From NCBI GenBank assembly GCA_900547565.1, contig URHI01000038.1, positions 1 to 14,499 on the forward strand: DNA of 14,499 nt. The letters run 5' to 3'. The first letter of the stretch is position 1, and each line of letters begins with the position of its first letter. This DNA comes from an uncultured Eubacteriales bacterium (lineage in GTDB: Bacteria > Bacillota > Clostridia > Oscillospirales > CAG-272). The notes under the pieces were generated by a model. The model saw only the letters and a list, made by a program, of their open reading frames with translations, ran no database searches and was not told the DNA's origin. The translations under genes were made by a program, and so were the position numbers. Below, in pieces: positions 1-6,955 of the stretch.

Positions 1-1968
1 GGTGGAAAGCAATATGATCGTCCCGGCCTTTTTGATGAACGACCAGCCGCGCTCCCACATGGAGCGGAAAGCGGCTCCCGGAGTCGGCCAGTGGTAGGCC
101 GGAAGCTCCATTACAAAGGGGGCAGGGTCTCCGGCAAACATTCTGGTTTTTTTCAGCATGATGCCCGAAACAATAATAGCCGCCATGCCGATAAAATATG
201 CCGAGGTAGACACCCATGCCTGAGCAGACTCGCTGGCGAAAATAGCACCGGCCATCATGGCGATGAAGGGCACCTTTGCTCCGCAGGGAATAAAGGTAGT
301 AGTCATGATAGTCATTCGGCGATCGCGCTCGTTTTCAATTGTCCTCGATGCCATGACACCGGGAACTCCGCAGCCTACGCCTATAAGCATCGGGATAAAG
401 GATTTGCCGGAAAGACCGAACTTGCGGAACACTCGGTCGAGCACGAATGCAATACGTGACATGTAACCGCACGCCTCAAGCAGTGCCAGCAACAAAAACA
501 GCACCAGCATCTGGGGCACAAATCCGAGCACCGCACCAACGCCGGCAACGATACCGTCAAGAATAAGTCCGCTCAGCCATTCGGGACATACGGGATTGTC
601 CGAATCAACTCTCAGCGCGTTGCCGATCAGGACCGGAACACCGGGCACCCAGACACCATAATCGGAGGGGTCGGGAGCCGCGAAACCATCCTCTCCGCGG
701 TCAGCAAAGTACTGCACCGCATCAAGGAATGTTGTCTGTATAACAGACTTGTTTTCCTTCTCGTCCTCGGGAATTTCCGAATAATAAACCCTGAATGTGC
801 TTATTATCAGATTTTCCTCGTCCTCAATGCCGATATCGGCAGAGGTCACACCCGACGCGGGCTTGAAGCTGCTTATATCTTCAAGCGCCGTGGCAGAGTC
901 AAAGTCATCGGATTCGGGGTCGATTTCAACAAATGCATTGATAGCATTCAGCGCGTCGCCGTACTCATCGGCGGCCTCGGTGTAAGCCTTGGAGCCTATG
1001 CCGAACAGGTGCCAGCCGTCGCCGAATAAGCCGTCATTGGCCCAGTCGGTTGCCCAGCTTCCGACAGTGACCATAGAAATATAGTACACAAGAAACATGA
1101 CGACAGCAAAAATTGGCAGACCCAAATAACGGTTGGTGACAATTTTATCTATCTTGTCGGAGGTAGTCAGCCCGTCGGTGTTCTTCTTTTTGTAGCAGGC
1201 TTTGATTATTGAAGCTATGTAAATATACCGCTCGTTGGTAATGATCGACTCGGAATCGTCGTCAAGCTCGCGCTCGGCTGCCTTGATGTCGGCCTCAATG
1301 TGTGCCTTGACCTCGGCAGACAGACTCAGCTTTTCAAGCACCTTGTCGTCACGCTCGAAGATTTTGATCGCGTACCAGCGCTGCTGTTCCTCGGGCAGGT
1401 CGTGGACGGCCGCCTCTTCAATGTGGGCGATGGCATGCTCAACGCACCCGGAAAAGCTATGCTGCGGAACGGTTTTAGTGTTCTTCGCCGCTTCAATTGC
1501 GGCCTCAGCGGCCTCTGTTATGCCGGTCTGCCGCAACGCTGAGATCTCGATGATCTTGCACCCCAGCTGACGCGATAGCTCGGCGGTGTTGATACTGTCT
1601 CCGTTTTTTCTGACTAGATCCATCATGTTGATCGCGATGACGACCGGTATTCCCAGCTCAACGAGTTGAGTGGTCAGATACAGGTTGCGCTCAAGGTTGG
1701 TGCCATCGATGATGTTGAGGATGGCGTCAGGGCGCTCGCCTATCAGATAGTTTCTTGCAACTACCTCCTCAAGTGTGTAGGGGGACAGCGAATAGATTCC
1801 GGGGAGGTCGGTGATGATGACGCCGTCATGCTTTTTCAGCCTTCCCTCTTTTTTTTCGACCGTAACGCCCGGCCAGTTTCCCACAAACTGATTTGAACCG
1901 GTCAGTGCGTTGAACAGTGTGGTTTTACCGCTGTTTGGGTTGCCCGCAAGGGCAATTCTGATATCCAT
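1..1968 (-). CDS. feoB: Ferrous iron transporter FeoB, C-terminus cut off by window edge
   Basis: FeoB is the inner-membrane Fe(II) transporter with an N-terminal G-protein domain. The ATG at 1968 follows AAGGAGA about 10 nt upstream. The frame stays open for 656 codons to the window edge, so the start is certain and the end is missing. The G domain shows G1 GNPNSGKT (9-16), the G2 threonine in WPGVTVEKKEG (T36), G3 DLPG (54-57) and G4 NMMD (114-117). Next comes an acidic linker, then membrane segments beginning GLPIFAVVMFLVYYI. The conserved core GVGCGVPGVMASRTIENERD and TTTFIPCGAKVPF is present. The last visible part, FVMELPAYHWPTP then FIKKAGTIILLST, is the usual late FeoB region, so perhaps 50-120 residues are lost. 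An unusually long acidic loop of about 150 residues separates the first membrane segment from LSGLILDGIVAGVG. It is the last gene of the feoA2-feoA-feoB set. Confidence 0.97.
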   Translation of the reverse strand, partial: MDIRIALAGNPNSGKTTLFNALTGSNQFVGNWPGVTVEKKEGRLKKHDGVIITDLPGIYSLSPYTLEEVVARNYLIGERPDAILNIIDGTNLERNLYLTTQLVELGIPVVIAINMMDLVRKNGDSINTAELSRQLGCKIIEISALRQTGITEAAEAAIEAAKNTKTVPQHSFSGCVEHAIAHIEEAAVHDLPEEQQRWYAIKIFERDDKVLEKLSLSAEVKAHIEADIKAAERELDDDSESIITNERYIYIASIIKACYKKKNTDGLTTSDKIDKIVTNRYLGLPIFAVVMFLVYYISMVTVGSWATDWANDGLFGDGWHLFGIGSKAYTEAADEYGDALNAINAFVEIDPESDDFDSATALEDISSFKPASGVTSADIGIEDEENLIISTFRVYYSEIPEDEKENKSVIQTTFLDAVQYFADRGEDGFAAPDPSDYGVWVPGVPVLIGNALRVDSDNPVCPEWLSGLILDGIVAGVGAVLGFVPQMLVLFLLLALLEACGYMSRIAFVLDRVFRKFGLSGKSFIPMLIGVGCGVPGVMASRTIENERDRRMTIMTTTFIPCGAKVPFIAMMAGAIFASESAQAWVSTSAYFIGMAAIIVSGIMLKKTRMFAGDPAPFVMELPAYHWPTPGAAFRSMWERGWSFIKKAGTIILLST

Positions 1969-1990
1969 GTCCGAAATTCTCTCCTTTTCA

Positions 1991-2006
1991 GTTAGACAAT
2001 GCTAAC
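1991..2006. promoter_or_regulatory. Palindromic operator copy 1, just ahead of feoB
   Basis: The site reads GTTAGACAATGCTAAC and is one of four copies of GTTAGC-N4-GCTAAC in this locus. It lies 22 bp upstream of the feoB start, right before its ribosome site. The right arm is intact and the left arm has one change. Binding by the adjacent DtxR-family regulator is inferred. Confidence 0.65.
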
Positions 2007-2023
2007 CAATTGCCTTGAAATAA

Positions 2024-2039
2024 CGGGGACACTTCCCCG
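2024..2039 (-). terminator. Small intercistronic hairpin between feoA and feoB
   Basis: On the minus strand this is a 6-bp stem CGGGGA/TCCCCG with a 4-nt loop, followed by TTATTTC. It could act as a weak terminator or processing site that lowers feoB relative to feoA. The stem is short and the T-run is poor, so the function is uncertain. Confidence 0.35.
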
Positions 2040-2055
2040 GGCAAATGCTGTAAGC

Positions 2056-2277
2056 TCACTCCACCTCGATCATATCGGCGTCGGCCTTGCGAAGTGACAG
2101 CTCATATCCTCTCACCGTGACCTCTATCGGATCTCCCAGCGGGGCAACCTTGCGTATATATACCTCTGTACCGCGTGTTATACCCATGTCCATGATACGG
2201 CGTCGGACCGCACCTTCTCCGGTGAGTCTGACTACTTTAACTGTTTGTCCAATCTTTGCCGACTTAAGAGTTCCCAT
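2056..2277 (-). CDS. feoA: FeoA, SH3-like ferrous iron transport accessory protein
   Basis: FeoA is a small cytoplasmic SH3-like protein needed for FeoB-dependent Fe(II) uptake. The 73-residue product has the usual FeoA length and pattern: MGTLKSAKIGQTVKVVRLTG, then RRRIMDMGITRGTEVYIRKVAPLGDPIEV, then RGYELSLRKADADMIEVE. The MGI(T/x)xGxxV and APLGDP elements are typical. The ATG at 2277 is preceded by AGGAGG with about 10 nt spacing. It lies 24 nt downstream of a second FeoA-like gene and 87 nt upstream of feoB; that second gap holds a hairpin and an operator copy. Confidence 0.96.
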   Translation of the reverse strand: MGTLKSAKIGQTVKVVRLTGEGAVRRRIMDMGITRGTEVYIRKVAPLGDPIEVTVRGYELSLRKADADMIEVE

Positions 2278-2301
2278 GCTTGTATTTCCTCCTGAAATTA
2301 A

Positions 2302-2514
2302 TCACACCATTATGCGTCCGGCCATTTCTCCGCTGATTGCCACACGCGCTTGCTTTACGTTTACTATAACGTTGTTTCCGAGCGTGTTGACAATGGTGAC
2401 GTTTCCACCGACCACAAAACCCAGATTTGCAAGATGTTGTCTTACTTCGGGGCTTCCGCCGATTTTCTTGATTATCAGCGGTTGTCCCGCCTGTGCCAGA
2501 CAAAGCGGAATCAT
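2302..2514 (-). CDS. feoA: Second, divergent FeoA-domain protein, first gene of the feo operon
   Basis: This is a 70-residue FeoA-like protein starting MIPLCLAQAGQPLIIKKIGG. The core EVRQHLANLGFVVGGNVTIV matches the FeoA SH3-like fold, where xLxxLGFxxGxxV corresponds to the MGI motif, and it ends ISGEMAGRIMV. I chose the ATG at 2514 because GAGGTG lies a few bases upstream and the product then begins like a normal FeoA. A longer frame to 2589 would run back through an operator copy and has no ribosome site. Tandem FeoA genes before FeoB are common in Firmicutes. The exact split of work between the two is unknown; both probably assist FeoB at the membrane. Confidence 0.92.
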   Translation of the reverse strand: MIPLCLAQAGQPLIIKKIGGSPEVRQHLANLGFVVGGNVTIVNTLGNNVIVNVKQARVAISGEMAGRIMV

Positions 2515-2532
2515 TTTGCACCTCGATTCTCG

Positions 2533-2548
2533 GTTAGTTGGCGCTAAC
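2533..2548. promoter_or_regulatory. Palindromic operator copy 2, in the feo leader
   Basis: GTTAGTTGGCGCTAAC, flanked by CG on both sides so that the outer palindrome reaches 20 bp. It lies between the feo promoter and the feoA2 ribosome site, about 50-65 bp downstream of the predicted transcription start. It matches the other three copies in both outer arms. Confidence 0.7.
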
Positions 2549-2597
2549 CGCAGGACTTGAAAATTGATTGGCCAAAGGCCAATCGTCATTGAAATGA

Positions 2598-2613
2598 GTT
2601 AGCATCGGCTAAC
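2598..2613. promoter_or_regulatory. Palindromic operator copy 3, over the feo start point
   Basis: GTTAGCATCGGCTAAC is a perfect 6+6 palindrome with a 4-bp spacer. It begins 8 bp downstream of the feo -10 element and so covers the predicted start of transcription. This is the classic place for repression by an iron-loaded DtxR-family protein. Confidence 0.8.
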
Positions 2614-2621
2614 TTGGTTAT

Positions 2622-2650
2622 ATGATACAACTCAAATCGTGCATTGTCAA
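2622..2650 (-). promoter_or_regulatory. Sigma-A type promoter for feoA2-feoA-feoB
   Basis: On the minus strand, -35 TTGACA (2645-2650), a 17-bp spacer and -10 TATCAT (2622-2627). The spacing is ideal and operator copy 3 follows directly. No better promoter was seen for the feo operon. Confidence 0.8.
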
Positions 2651-2706
2651 GAGATTTTTTGCAAAAAATGGCGTTTGGGAACAATTTCAGCGTCTTCGAC
2701 AATTGA

Positions 2707-2722
2707 GTTAGCACAAGCTAAC
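2707..2722. promoter_or_regulatory. Palindromic operator copy 4, between the divergent promoters
   Basis: GTTAGCACAAGCTAAC is a second perfect copy of the palindrome. It sits upstream of both the feo -35 element (about 57 bp away) and the regulator -35 element (about 45 bp away). From there it could affect both genes, or belong to another promoter that I could not define. Confidence 0.7.
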
Positions 2723-2767
2723 ATATGCGGTGTACAATTTAAACAAACAAAAATCGGTACCACACTC

Positions 2768-2814
2768 TTGAAATGCGGCAAAAAATGTGCTACAATGATA
2801 TTAACCAGTTAGCC
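2768..2814 (+). promoter_or_regulatory. Promoter of the DtxR-family gene with an operator half-site
   Basis: -35 TTGAAA (2768-2773), 17-bp spacer, -10 TACAAT (2791-2796) preceded by TGC, an extended -10. A single half-site, GTTAGCC (2808-2814), follows at about the predicted start point and abuts the ribosome site AAGGAGG. This suggests weak autoregulation, which is inference. Confidence 0.75.
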
Positions 2815-2828
2815 AAGGAGGGTTCAAT

Positions 2829-3185
2829 ATGCGTTTACAGGAATCGGGAGAAATGTATCTTGAAACGATTTATATCCTGTCCTGCCGTCAGAGCACAGTA
2901 CGTTCGCTTGATGTGGCCGAATATATGGGCTTTTCCAAGCCCAGTATAAGCCGCGCCATGTCTCTGCTCAAAGAAGGCGGCCTTATCGTTATGGACAAGG
3001 AAGGCCTTATTACGCTGACCCCTGCCGGACACGACATTGCCGCTAAAATGCTCACAGAGTTTCTCACACGCCTCGGTGTCGACGGGCAGACTGCCGTCGC
3101 CGACGCCTGCAAGATCGAGCATGACATAAGCGACGAGTCGTTCGAGGCAATAAAGGCGCATGTCAACCGCCAGAAAAACGAATAA
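2829..3185 (+). CDS. Small DtxR/MntR-family metal-dependent repressor, likely iron sensor
   Basis: The 118-residue protein has the DtxR-family winged helix (about 1-65): SGEMYLETIYIL, then FSKPSISRAMSLLKEGGLIV as recognition helix and the start of the wing. A short dimerisation part carries DACKIEHDISDESFEAIKAHV. Met9, Cys94, Glu97 and His98 match the DtxR primary-site pattern (Met10, Cys102, Glu105, His106), which favours iron over manganese. There is no SH3-like third domain, as usual for this short clostridial group. Relative to the family, about six residues (the YERHxx segment carrying a conserved His) are absent between IAAKM (70-74) and LTEFL (75-79). The ATG at 2829 has AGGAGG about 7 nt upstream. 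Being divergent from feoA2, it is the likely repressor of the feo operon through the repeated palindromes. Confidence 0.92.
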   Translation: MRLQESGEMYLETIYILSCRQSTVRSLDVAEYMGFSKPSISRAMSLLKEGGLIVMDKEGLITLTPAGHDIAAKMLTEFLTRLGVDGQTAVADACKIEHDISDESFEAIKAHVNRQKNE

Positions 3186-3208
3186 GCGCGGTGCGCTTTA
3201 TACAAATA

Positions 3209-3242
3209 ACCCGGGTTCCGGCAAAATTGCCGGAACCCGGGT
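3209..3242. terminator. Bidirectional terminator between the regulator and livF
   Basis: A perfect inverted repeat: 16 bases (3209-3224, ACCCGGGTTCCGGCAA), a 2-base centre, and the exact complement (3227-3242). GAGTTTT follows on the plus strand. The T-run is short but the stem is very stable. It sits 23 bp after the regulator stop and 100 bp beyond the livF stop, so it can serve both convergent transcripts. Confidence 0.8.
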
Positions 3243-3343
3243 GAGTTTTGGGGGTATATTGTATTTTTATCGCCGGTTGTTTTTGTTTGTTGTATTCCGG
3301 CTGCAGGTAATGTGCCGTGGCCGGACGTTGCGATTGGTATCTT

Positions 3344-4054
3344 TCAGCCGCCGAGGTATGCTGCTTTGACCGAGTCGCTGTGTATCAGCTCGTCACCCGT
3401 GCCGCTGAGCACTATGCGCCCGTTTTCAAGCACATATGCGCGGTCGGATATCGACAAAGATTTTTTTGCGTTCTGCTCGACAAGCAATATTGTGGTTCCC
3501 GTTTCATGGAAGTGCTTGATAATATCAAACACCTGGTCGACCAGCAGAGGTGACAGGCCCATGGACGGCTCATCGAGCATCAGCAGCTTGGGGTGACTCA
3601 TCATGGCCCGCCCCATAGCCAGCATCTGCTGCTCGCCGCCCGACAGTGTACCGGCCTCCTGTGAGCGACGCTCGCCAAGTCGGGGGAAGATGGTGTAAAT
3701 ATTCTCAATATCCGTTTTGATCCTGGCCTTGTCGCGCTCCGAAAACGCGCCCATGACCAGATTTTCGTATACCGTCAGCTCGGCAAACACGCGACGTCCC
3801 TCCGGGACCTGCGCCATGCCCAGCCGCACTATTTTGTGCGTCGGCATACCGAAAATATTGTGTCCGTCGTAATTGATCGTGCCGGAACGCGGGTGGATAA
3901 GCCCCATGATGCTCTGCATTGTGGTGGTTTTTCCGGCGCCGTTGGCTCCTATAAGCGTGACTATCTCGCCTTGATTGACCTCAAAGCTGATGCCGCGTAT
4001 GGCCTGTATTACGCCGTAAAAGACCTGTAAGTCCTTGACTTCAAGAAGTGCCAT
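3344..4054 (-). CDS. livF: Branched-chain amino acid ABC transporter ATPase LivF
   Basis: LivF is one of the two cytoplasmic ATPases that drive the LivHM permease. At 236 residues it has the standard length. Visible motifs: Walker A GANGAGKT (36-43), the ABC signature LSGGEQQMLAMGRAMM, Walker B LLMLDEPSMGLSP, and ILLVEQN at the H-loop position, where LivF proteins characteristically carry Gln rather than His. The ATG at 4054 is preceded by GAGGAGG. It starts 15 nt after the livG stop and is the last gene of the operon, ending before the shared terminator hairpin. Confidence 0.96.
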   Translation of the reverse strand: MALLEVKDLQVFYGVIQAIRGISFEVNQGEIVTLIGANGAGKTTTMQSIMGLIHPRSGTINYDGHNIFGMPTHKIVRLGMAQVPEGRRVFAELTVYENLVMGAFSERDKARIKTDIENIYTIFPRLGERRSQEAGTLSGGEQQMLAMGRAMMSHPKLLMLDEPSMGLSPLLVDQVFDIIKHFHETGTTILLVEQNAKKSLSISDRAYVLENGRIVLSGTGDELIHSDSVKAAYLGG

Positions 4055-4069
4055 ATCCGTGCCGCCTCC

Positions 4070-4840
4070 TCAGTTTCCGATGTAGGCCTTAATGACCTCG
4101 GGATCATTCAACGCCTGTTCCGCCGTCCCCTGGGACAGCACCGTGCCGAAGTTCAGCACCGTTATTTCATCACACAGCCCGGCAACAAACTTCATGTCGT
4201 GCTCAATGAGCAGTATGGTCATGTCGAAATTGTCACGAATGAAGCGAATGGTATTCATAAGCTCTTCTGTCTCATTCGGGTTCATGCCTGCGGCCGGCTC
4301 GTCAAGCAACAGTAGCTTGGGACGTGTTGCCAGTGCGCGGGCAATTTCCAGCTTGCGCTGCTTACCGTAGGGCAGGTTGCAAGCCAGATTGTTGCGCTCT
4401 TCAAGCAGACCGAATATGTCAAGCAGCTGTTTTGCATGGTCTCGCATGGCCTTTTCTACCTTGAAGTGGCGCGGCAGGCGAAGCATACTGTCGAGCAGTG
4501 AGCATTTGTATTCCGGCTGATTTGACAAGCCCACCATAACATTGCGCACCACCGTCATGTTGTTGAACAGTCTGATGTTCTGGAAGGTACGAGCGATGCC
4601 GCGGTGGTTTATCGCCTCTTGGTGCAGTCCGCGCAGCGATGTGCCGCACAGCTTGAAATCGCCCTCGGTGGGCATATAAACACCCGTCAGCAGATTGAAT
4701 ATGGTGGTCTTTCCGGCACCGTTGGGACCGATAAGACCGTAAATTTCGTTTTTCTTTATTTTAAGGTTTACATGTTGTACTGCTTTGAGTCCGCCGAAGC
4801 ATATGCCCAGGTTTTCGGTTTCAAGTACATATTCAGACAT
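4070..4840 (-). CDS. livG: Branched-chain amino acid ABC transporter ATPase LivG
   Basis: LivG pairs with LivF as the ATP-hydrolysing subunit. It is 256 residues long. Walker A is GPNGAGKT (38-45), followed by GVYMPTEGD and the LivG-type segment GIARTFQNIRLF. The signature region reads LPYGKQRKLEIARAL, Walker B is LLLLDEPAAGMNP, and the H-loop is LLIEHDM with a normal His. The LivG hallmark ends with the C-terminal EVIKAYIGN. The start codon overlaps the livM stop by one base (TAATG), which implies translational coupling. Confidence 0.96.
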   Translation of the reverse strand: MSEYVLETENLGICFGGLKAVQHVNLKIKKNEIYGLIGPNGAGKTTIFNLLTGVYMPTEGDFKLCGTSLRGLHQEAINHRGIARTFQNIRLFNNMTVVRNVMVGLSNQPEYKCSLLDSMLRLPRHFKVEKAMRDHAKQLLDIFGLLEERNNLACNLPYGKQRKLEIARALATRPKLLLLDEPAAGMNPNETEELMNTIRFIRDNFDMTILLIEHDMKFVAGLCDEITVLNFGTVLSQGTAEQALNDPEVIKAYIGN

Positions 4841-5973
4841 TACTTTTTACCCTCCTTGTCACCTGAGCTGCGCTGCGGCGCGTATTCGTCCTCCACCTTG
4901 ATGTCGACGGACAGTAACTCGTCCATTTTGATCTTGGTGGGGATGCGGTCCCACTCGGCCGAGTCGTCCCGGACACGGGCGGGATCTGTGCGCGATTTGA
5001 ACAGCTTGTCAAACAGCGCTTTGAGGTTGTATTTCTCGCGGAAGGCGCGCAGTGCGGGCGCATTTTTATATATGACCAGCACGATGAGTATAAGCGCGTA
5101 CACCATATCTTTAAGAACAGCCATGTCACCGGTGAGGACAGTGCGCAGCTTTTCGTTGAGTATGGTGATAAGTGTTGCGGCGATAATGGAGCCGTTGATG
5201 TTGCCCATGCCGCCCAGCACCACCATGACAAGTATCTCGATCGAGTAGTTATACCCGAACTTGACAGCCTGAACAGTTGAGTTTGTGTAGCTGTACATGA
5301 CACCCGCAATACCCGCAAAGAAGGAGGACACCATAAAGGCGACCAGCTTGTATTTTGTCACCTGTATACCGGTTGCGCGGGCGGCGATTTCGTTGTCACG
5401 TATGGCTGTTATGGCTCGGCCGTGCTTGCTGCGCATAAGATTCTGGATCACGAACAGCGTCACCAGCACCAGAATAAAGCCGATAATGAAAAACGTTTTA
5501 CCGGGGTAGCGCGGGGTGGACAGGCCGAGGTTGCCGCCGAAGGTTTTTGACTGCTGGAACAGCACCTTGACAATTTCTCCGAATGCCAGCGTAACTATGG
5601 CGAGGTAGTCGCCCTTGAGCCGCAGCGCCGGCAGACCTATGATAAATCCGCAGACCGTAGCGGTGATACCGCCGACCAGCAGCGAAACTATGAGTGCGGG
5701 TATGCCGTTGCCCATGGCATTGACCAGAAGGACAGATATTTTACCTCCGAGGTAAGCACCGACGCACATAAAGCCGGCATGTCCCAGCGAAAGCTCGCCG
5801 AGAAAGCCAACCACCAGGCACAGCGACACTGCCAGCACAATATTTATGGAGATCTTCTCGAGAATTATGGTTGTGGACGTTTTAAGCACGTCCGTATAGA
5901 CCAGAATGGCAAAGACCACGGTGAGAACCGCGATAACGATATAATTGCCGTAACGTTTAATTAATTTACTCAT
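4840..5973 (-). CDS. livM: Branched-chain amino acid ABC transporter permease LivM
   Basis: LivM is one half of the membrane channel. The 377-residue protein has multiple hydrophobic segments, beginning YIVIAVLTVVFAILVY and IVLAVSLCLVVGFLGELSLG. It has the family sequence LRLKGDYLAIVTLAFGEIVK and the ATPase-contacting loop HGRAITAIRDNEIAARATGI, where the EAA-type Gly is kept. The last 65 or so residues are hydrophilic and charged, starting REKYNLKALFDKLFKSRTDP, and make a longer tail than is usual; its role is unknown. It begins 6 bp after the livH stop with GGAGAAGG upstream, and its stop overlaps livG. Confidence 0.95.
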   Translation of the reverse strand: MSKLIKRYGNYIVIAVLTVVFAILVYTDVLKTSTTIILEKISINIVLAVSLCLVVGFLGELSLGHAGFMCVGAYLGGKISVLLVNAMGNGIPALIVSLLVGGITATVCGFIIGLPALRLKGDYLAIVTLAFGEIVKVLFQQSKTFGGNLGLSTPRYPGKTFFIIGFILVLVTLFVIQNLMRSKHGRAITAIRDNEIAARATGIQVTKYKLVAFMVSSFFAGIAGVMYSYTNSTVQAVKFGYNYSIEILVMVVLGGMGNINGSIIAATLITILNEKLRTVLTGDMAVLKDMVYALILIVLVIYKNAPALRAFREKYNLKALFDKLFKSRTDPARVRDDSAEWDRIPTKIKMDELLSVDIKVEDEYAPQRSSGDKEGKK

Positions 5974-5979
5974 TATACC

Positions 5980-6861
5980 TTACACCTTCTCCCGTCGTTT
6001 TTTACCCATAAGGCCCGTGGGTCTTACCAGCAATATCACAATAAGAATGAAAAATTCGATAGCGTCCTTATAGGGGGCGATGACCGGAATGGAGTCACAC
6101 ACGCTCTCGATAAGACCGAGCAGCAGACTGCCCACCATGGCTCCGGGAATCGACCCGATACCGCCGATAACCGCCGCGGTAAATGCCTTGATACCGGGCA
6201 TGGCACCAAACGTGTTGGTAATGTACGGCGACTGAAGCAGATAGAACAGTCCTGCCAGCGCGGCAAGCGCCGAACCGATCGCAAATGTTATGGTGATAAT
6301 ACTGTTTACATTGATACCCATAAGCTGTGCGGCACCCTTATCCTCGGATACGGCGATCATGGCGCGGCCGGTCTTGCTGTATTTGACAAACAGGTTGAGC
6401 GCTACCATGACCAACACCGTCACAGCTAATGTAATGATAGTGGAATATTTAATGCTCAGCGCACCGAGCGTGATCTTGCCAAGCTCGGGTACTGATACGC
6501 GGCGCGCGGCCGAGCCGAAAATGATCTGCGCCAGGCTCTGAAGCAGATAACTGACGCCGATAGCCGTGATAAGCACCGCAAGAGGTGACGCGCCCCGAAG
6601 CGGCTTGTAGGCCACCTTCTCGACCGTAACACCCAGCAGGGTGCACACCGCGACCGCTATCAGCGCCGCCGCGAAAATAAACATGGGACTTCCGTTCAGT
6701 GCGCAGGTGACGCACAGCGTGTAACCGCCGACCATGATAATATCGCCGTGGGCAAAGTTCAGCATTTTTGCGATGCCGTACACCATAGTGTAGCCCAAGG
6801 CGATCATAGCGTAGATGGCACCTACGTTAAGCCCGTTTATCAGTATTTCAATAATCTTCAT
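5980..6861 (-). CDS. livH: Branched-chain amino acid ABC transporter permease LivH
   Basis: LivH is the second membrane permease subunit. The product begins MKIIEILINGLNVGAIYAMI and continues ALGYTMVYGIAKMLNFAHGD, the canonical LivH N-terminus. The loop KTGRAMIAVSEDKGAAQLMGI and the segment AFTAAVIGGIGSIPGAMVGS are also typical. I prefer the ATG at 6861 (293 residues). An in-frame TTG at 6879 would add six residues but has no ribosome site; the one for 6861 is also weak (GGGG about 15 nt upstream). It follows livJ after a 94-bp gap that holds a small hairpin. Confidence 0.95.
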   Translation of the reverse strand: MKIIEILINGLNVGAIYAMIALGYTMVYGIAKMLNFAHGDIIMVGGYTLCVTCALNGSPMFIFAAALIAVAVCTLLGVTVEKVAYKPLRGASPLAVLITAIGVSYLLQSLAQIIFGSAARRVSVPELGKITLGALSIKYSTIITLAVTVLVMVALNLFVKYSKTGRAMIAVSEDKGAAQLMGINVNSIITITFAIGSALAALAGLFYLLQSPYITNTFGAMPGIKAFTAAVIGGIGSIPGAMVGSLLLGLIESVCDSIPVIAPYKDAIEFFILIVILLVRPTGLMGKKRREKV

Positions 6862-6900
6862 TATATAATATAACCCCAAATAACTCAGTCAGGGCACACA

Positions 6901-6922
6901 CGGGGACCGGTTAAAGTCCCCG
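6901..6922 (-). terminator. Intercistronic hairpin between livJ and livH
   Basis: A 7-bp stem CGGGGAC/GTCCCCG with an 8-nt loop and no T-run after it on the minus strand. Binding-protein genes often have such a structure after them, protecting the mRNA 3' end so that the binding protein is made in excess over the permease. This role is inferred. Confidence 0.45.
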
Positions 6923-6955
6923 CACATGCCGTACAAAAAACGTAAATGTCAGATA

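Noticed and set aside
2515..2589. Longer N-terminus for the second FeoA starting at 2589
   Set aside because: The extension runs over an operator copy, lacks a ribosome site and does not look like FeoA; the ATG at 2514 fits the family and has GAGGTG upstream.
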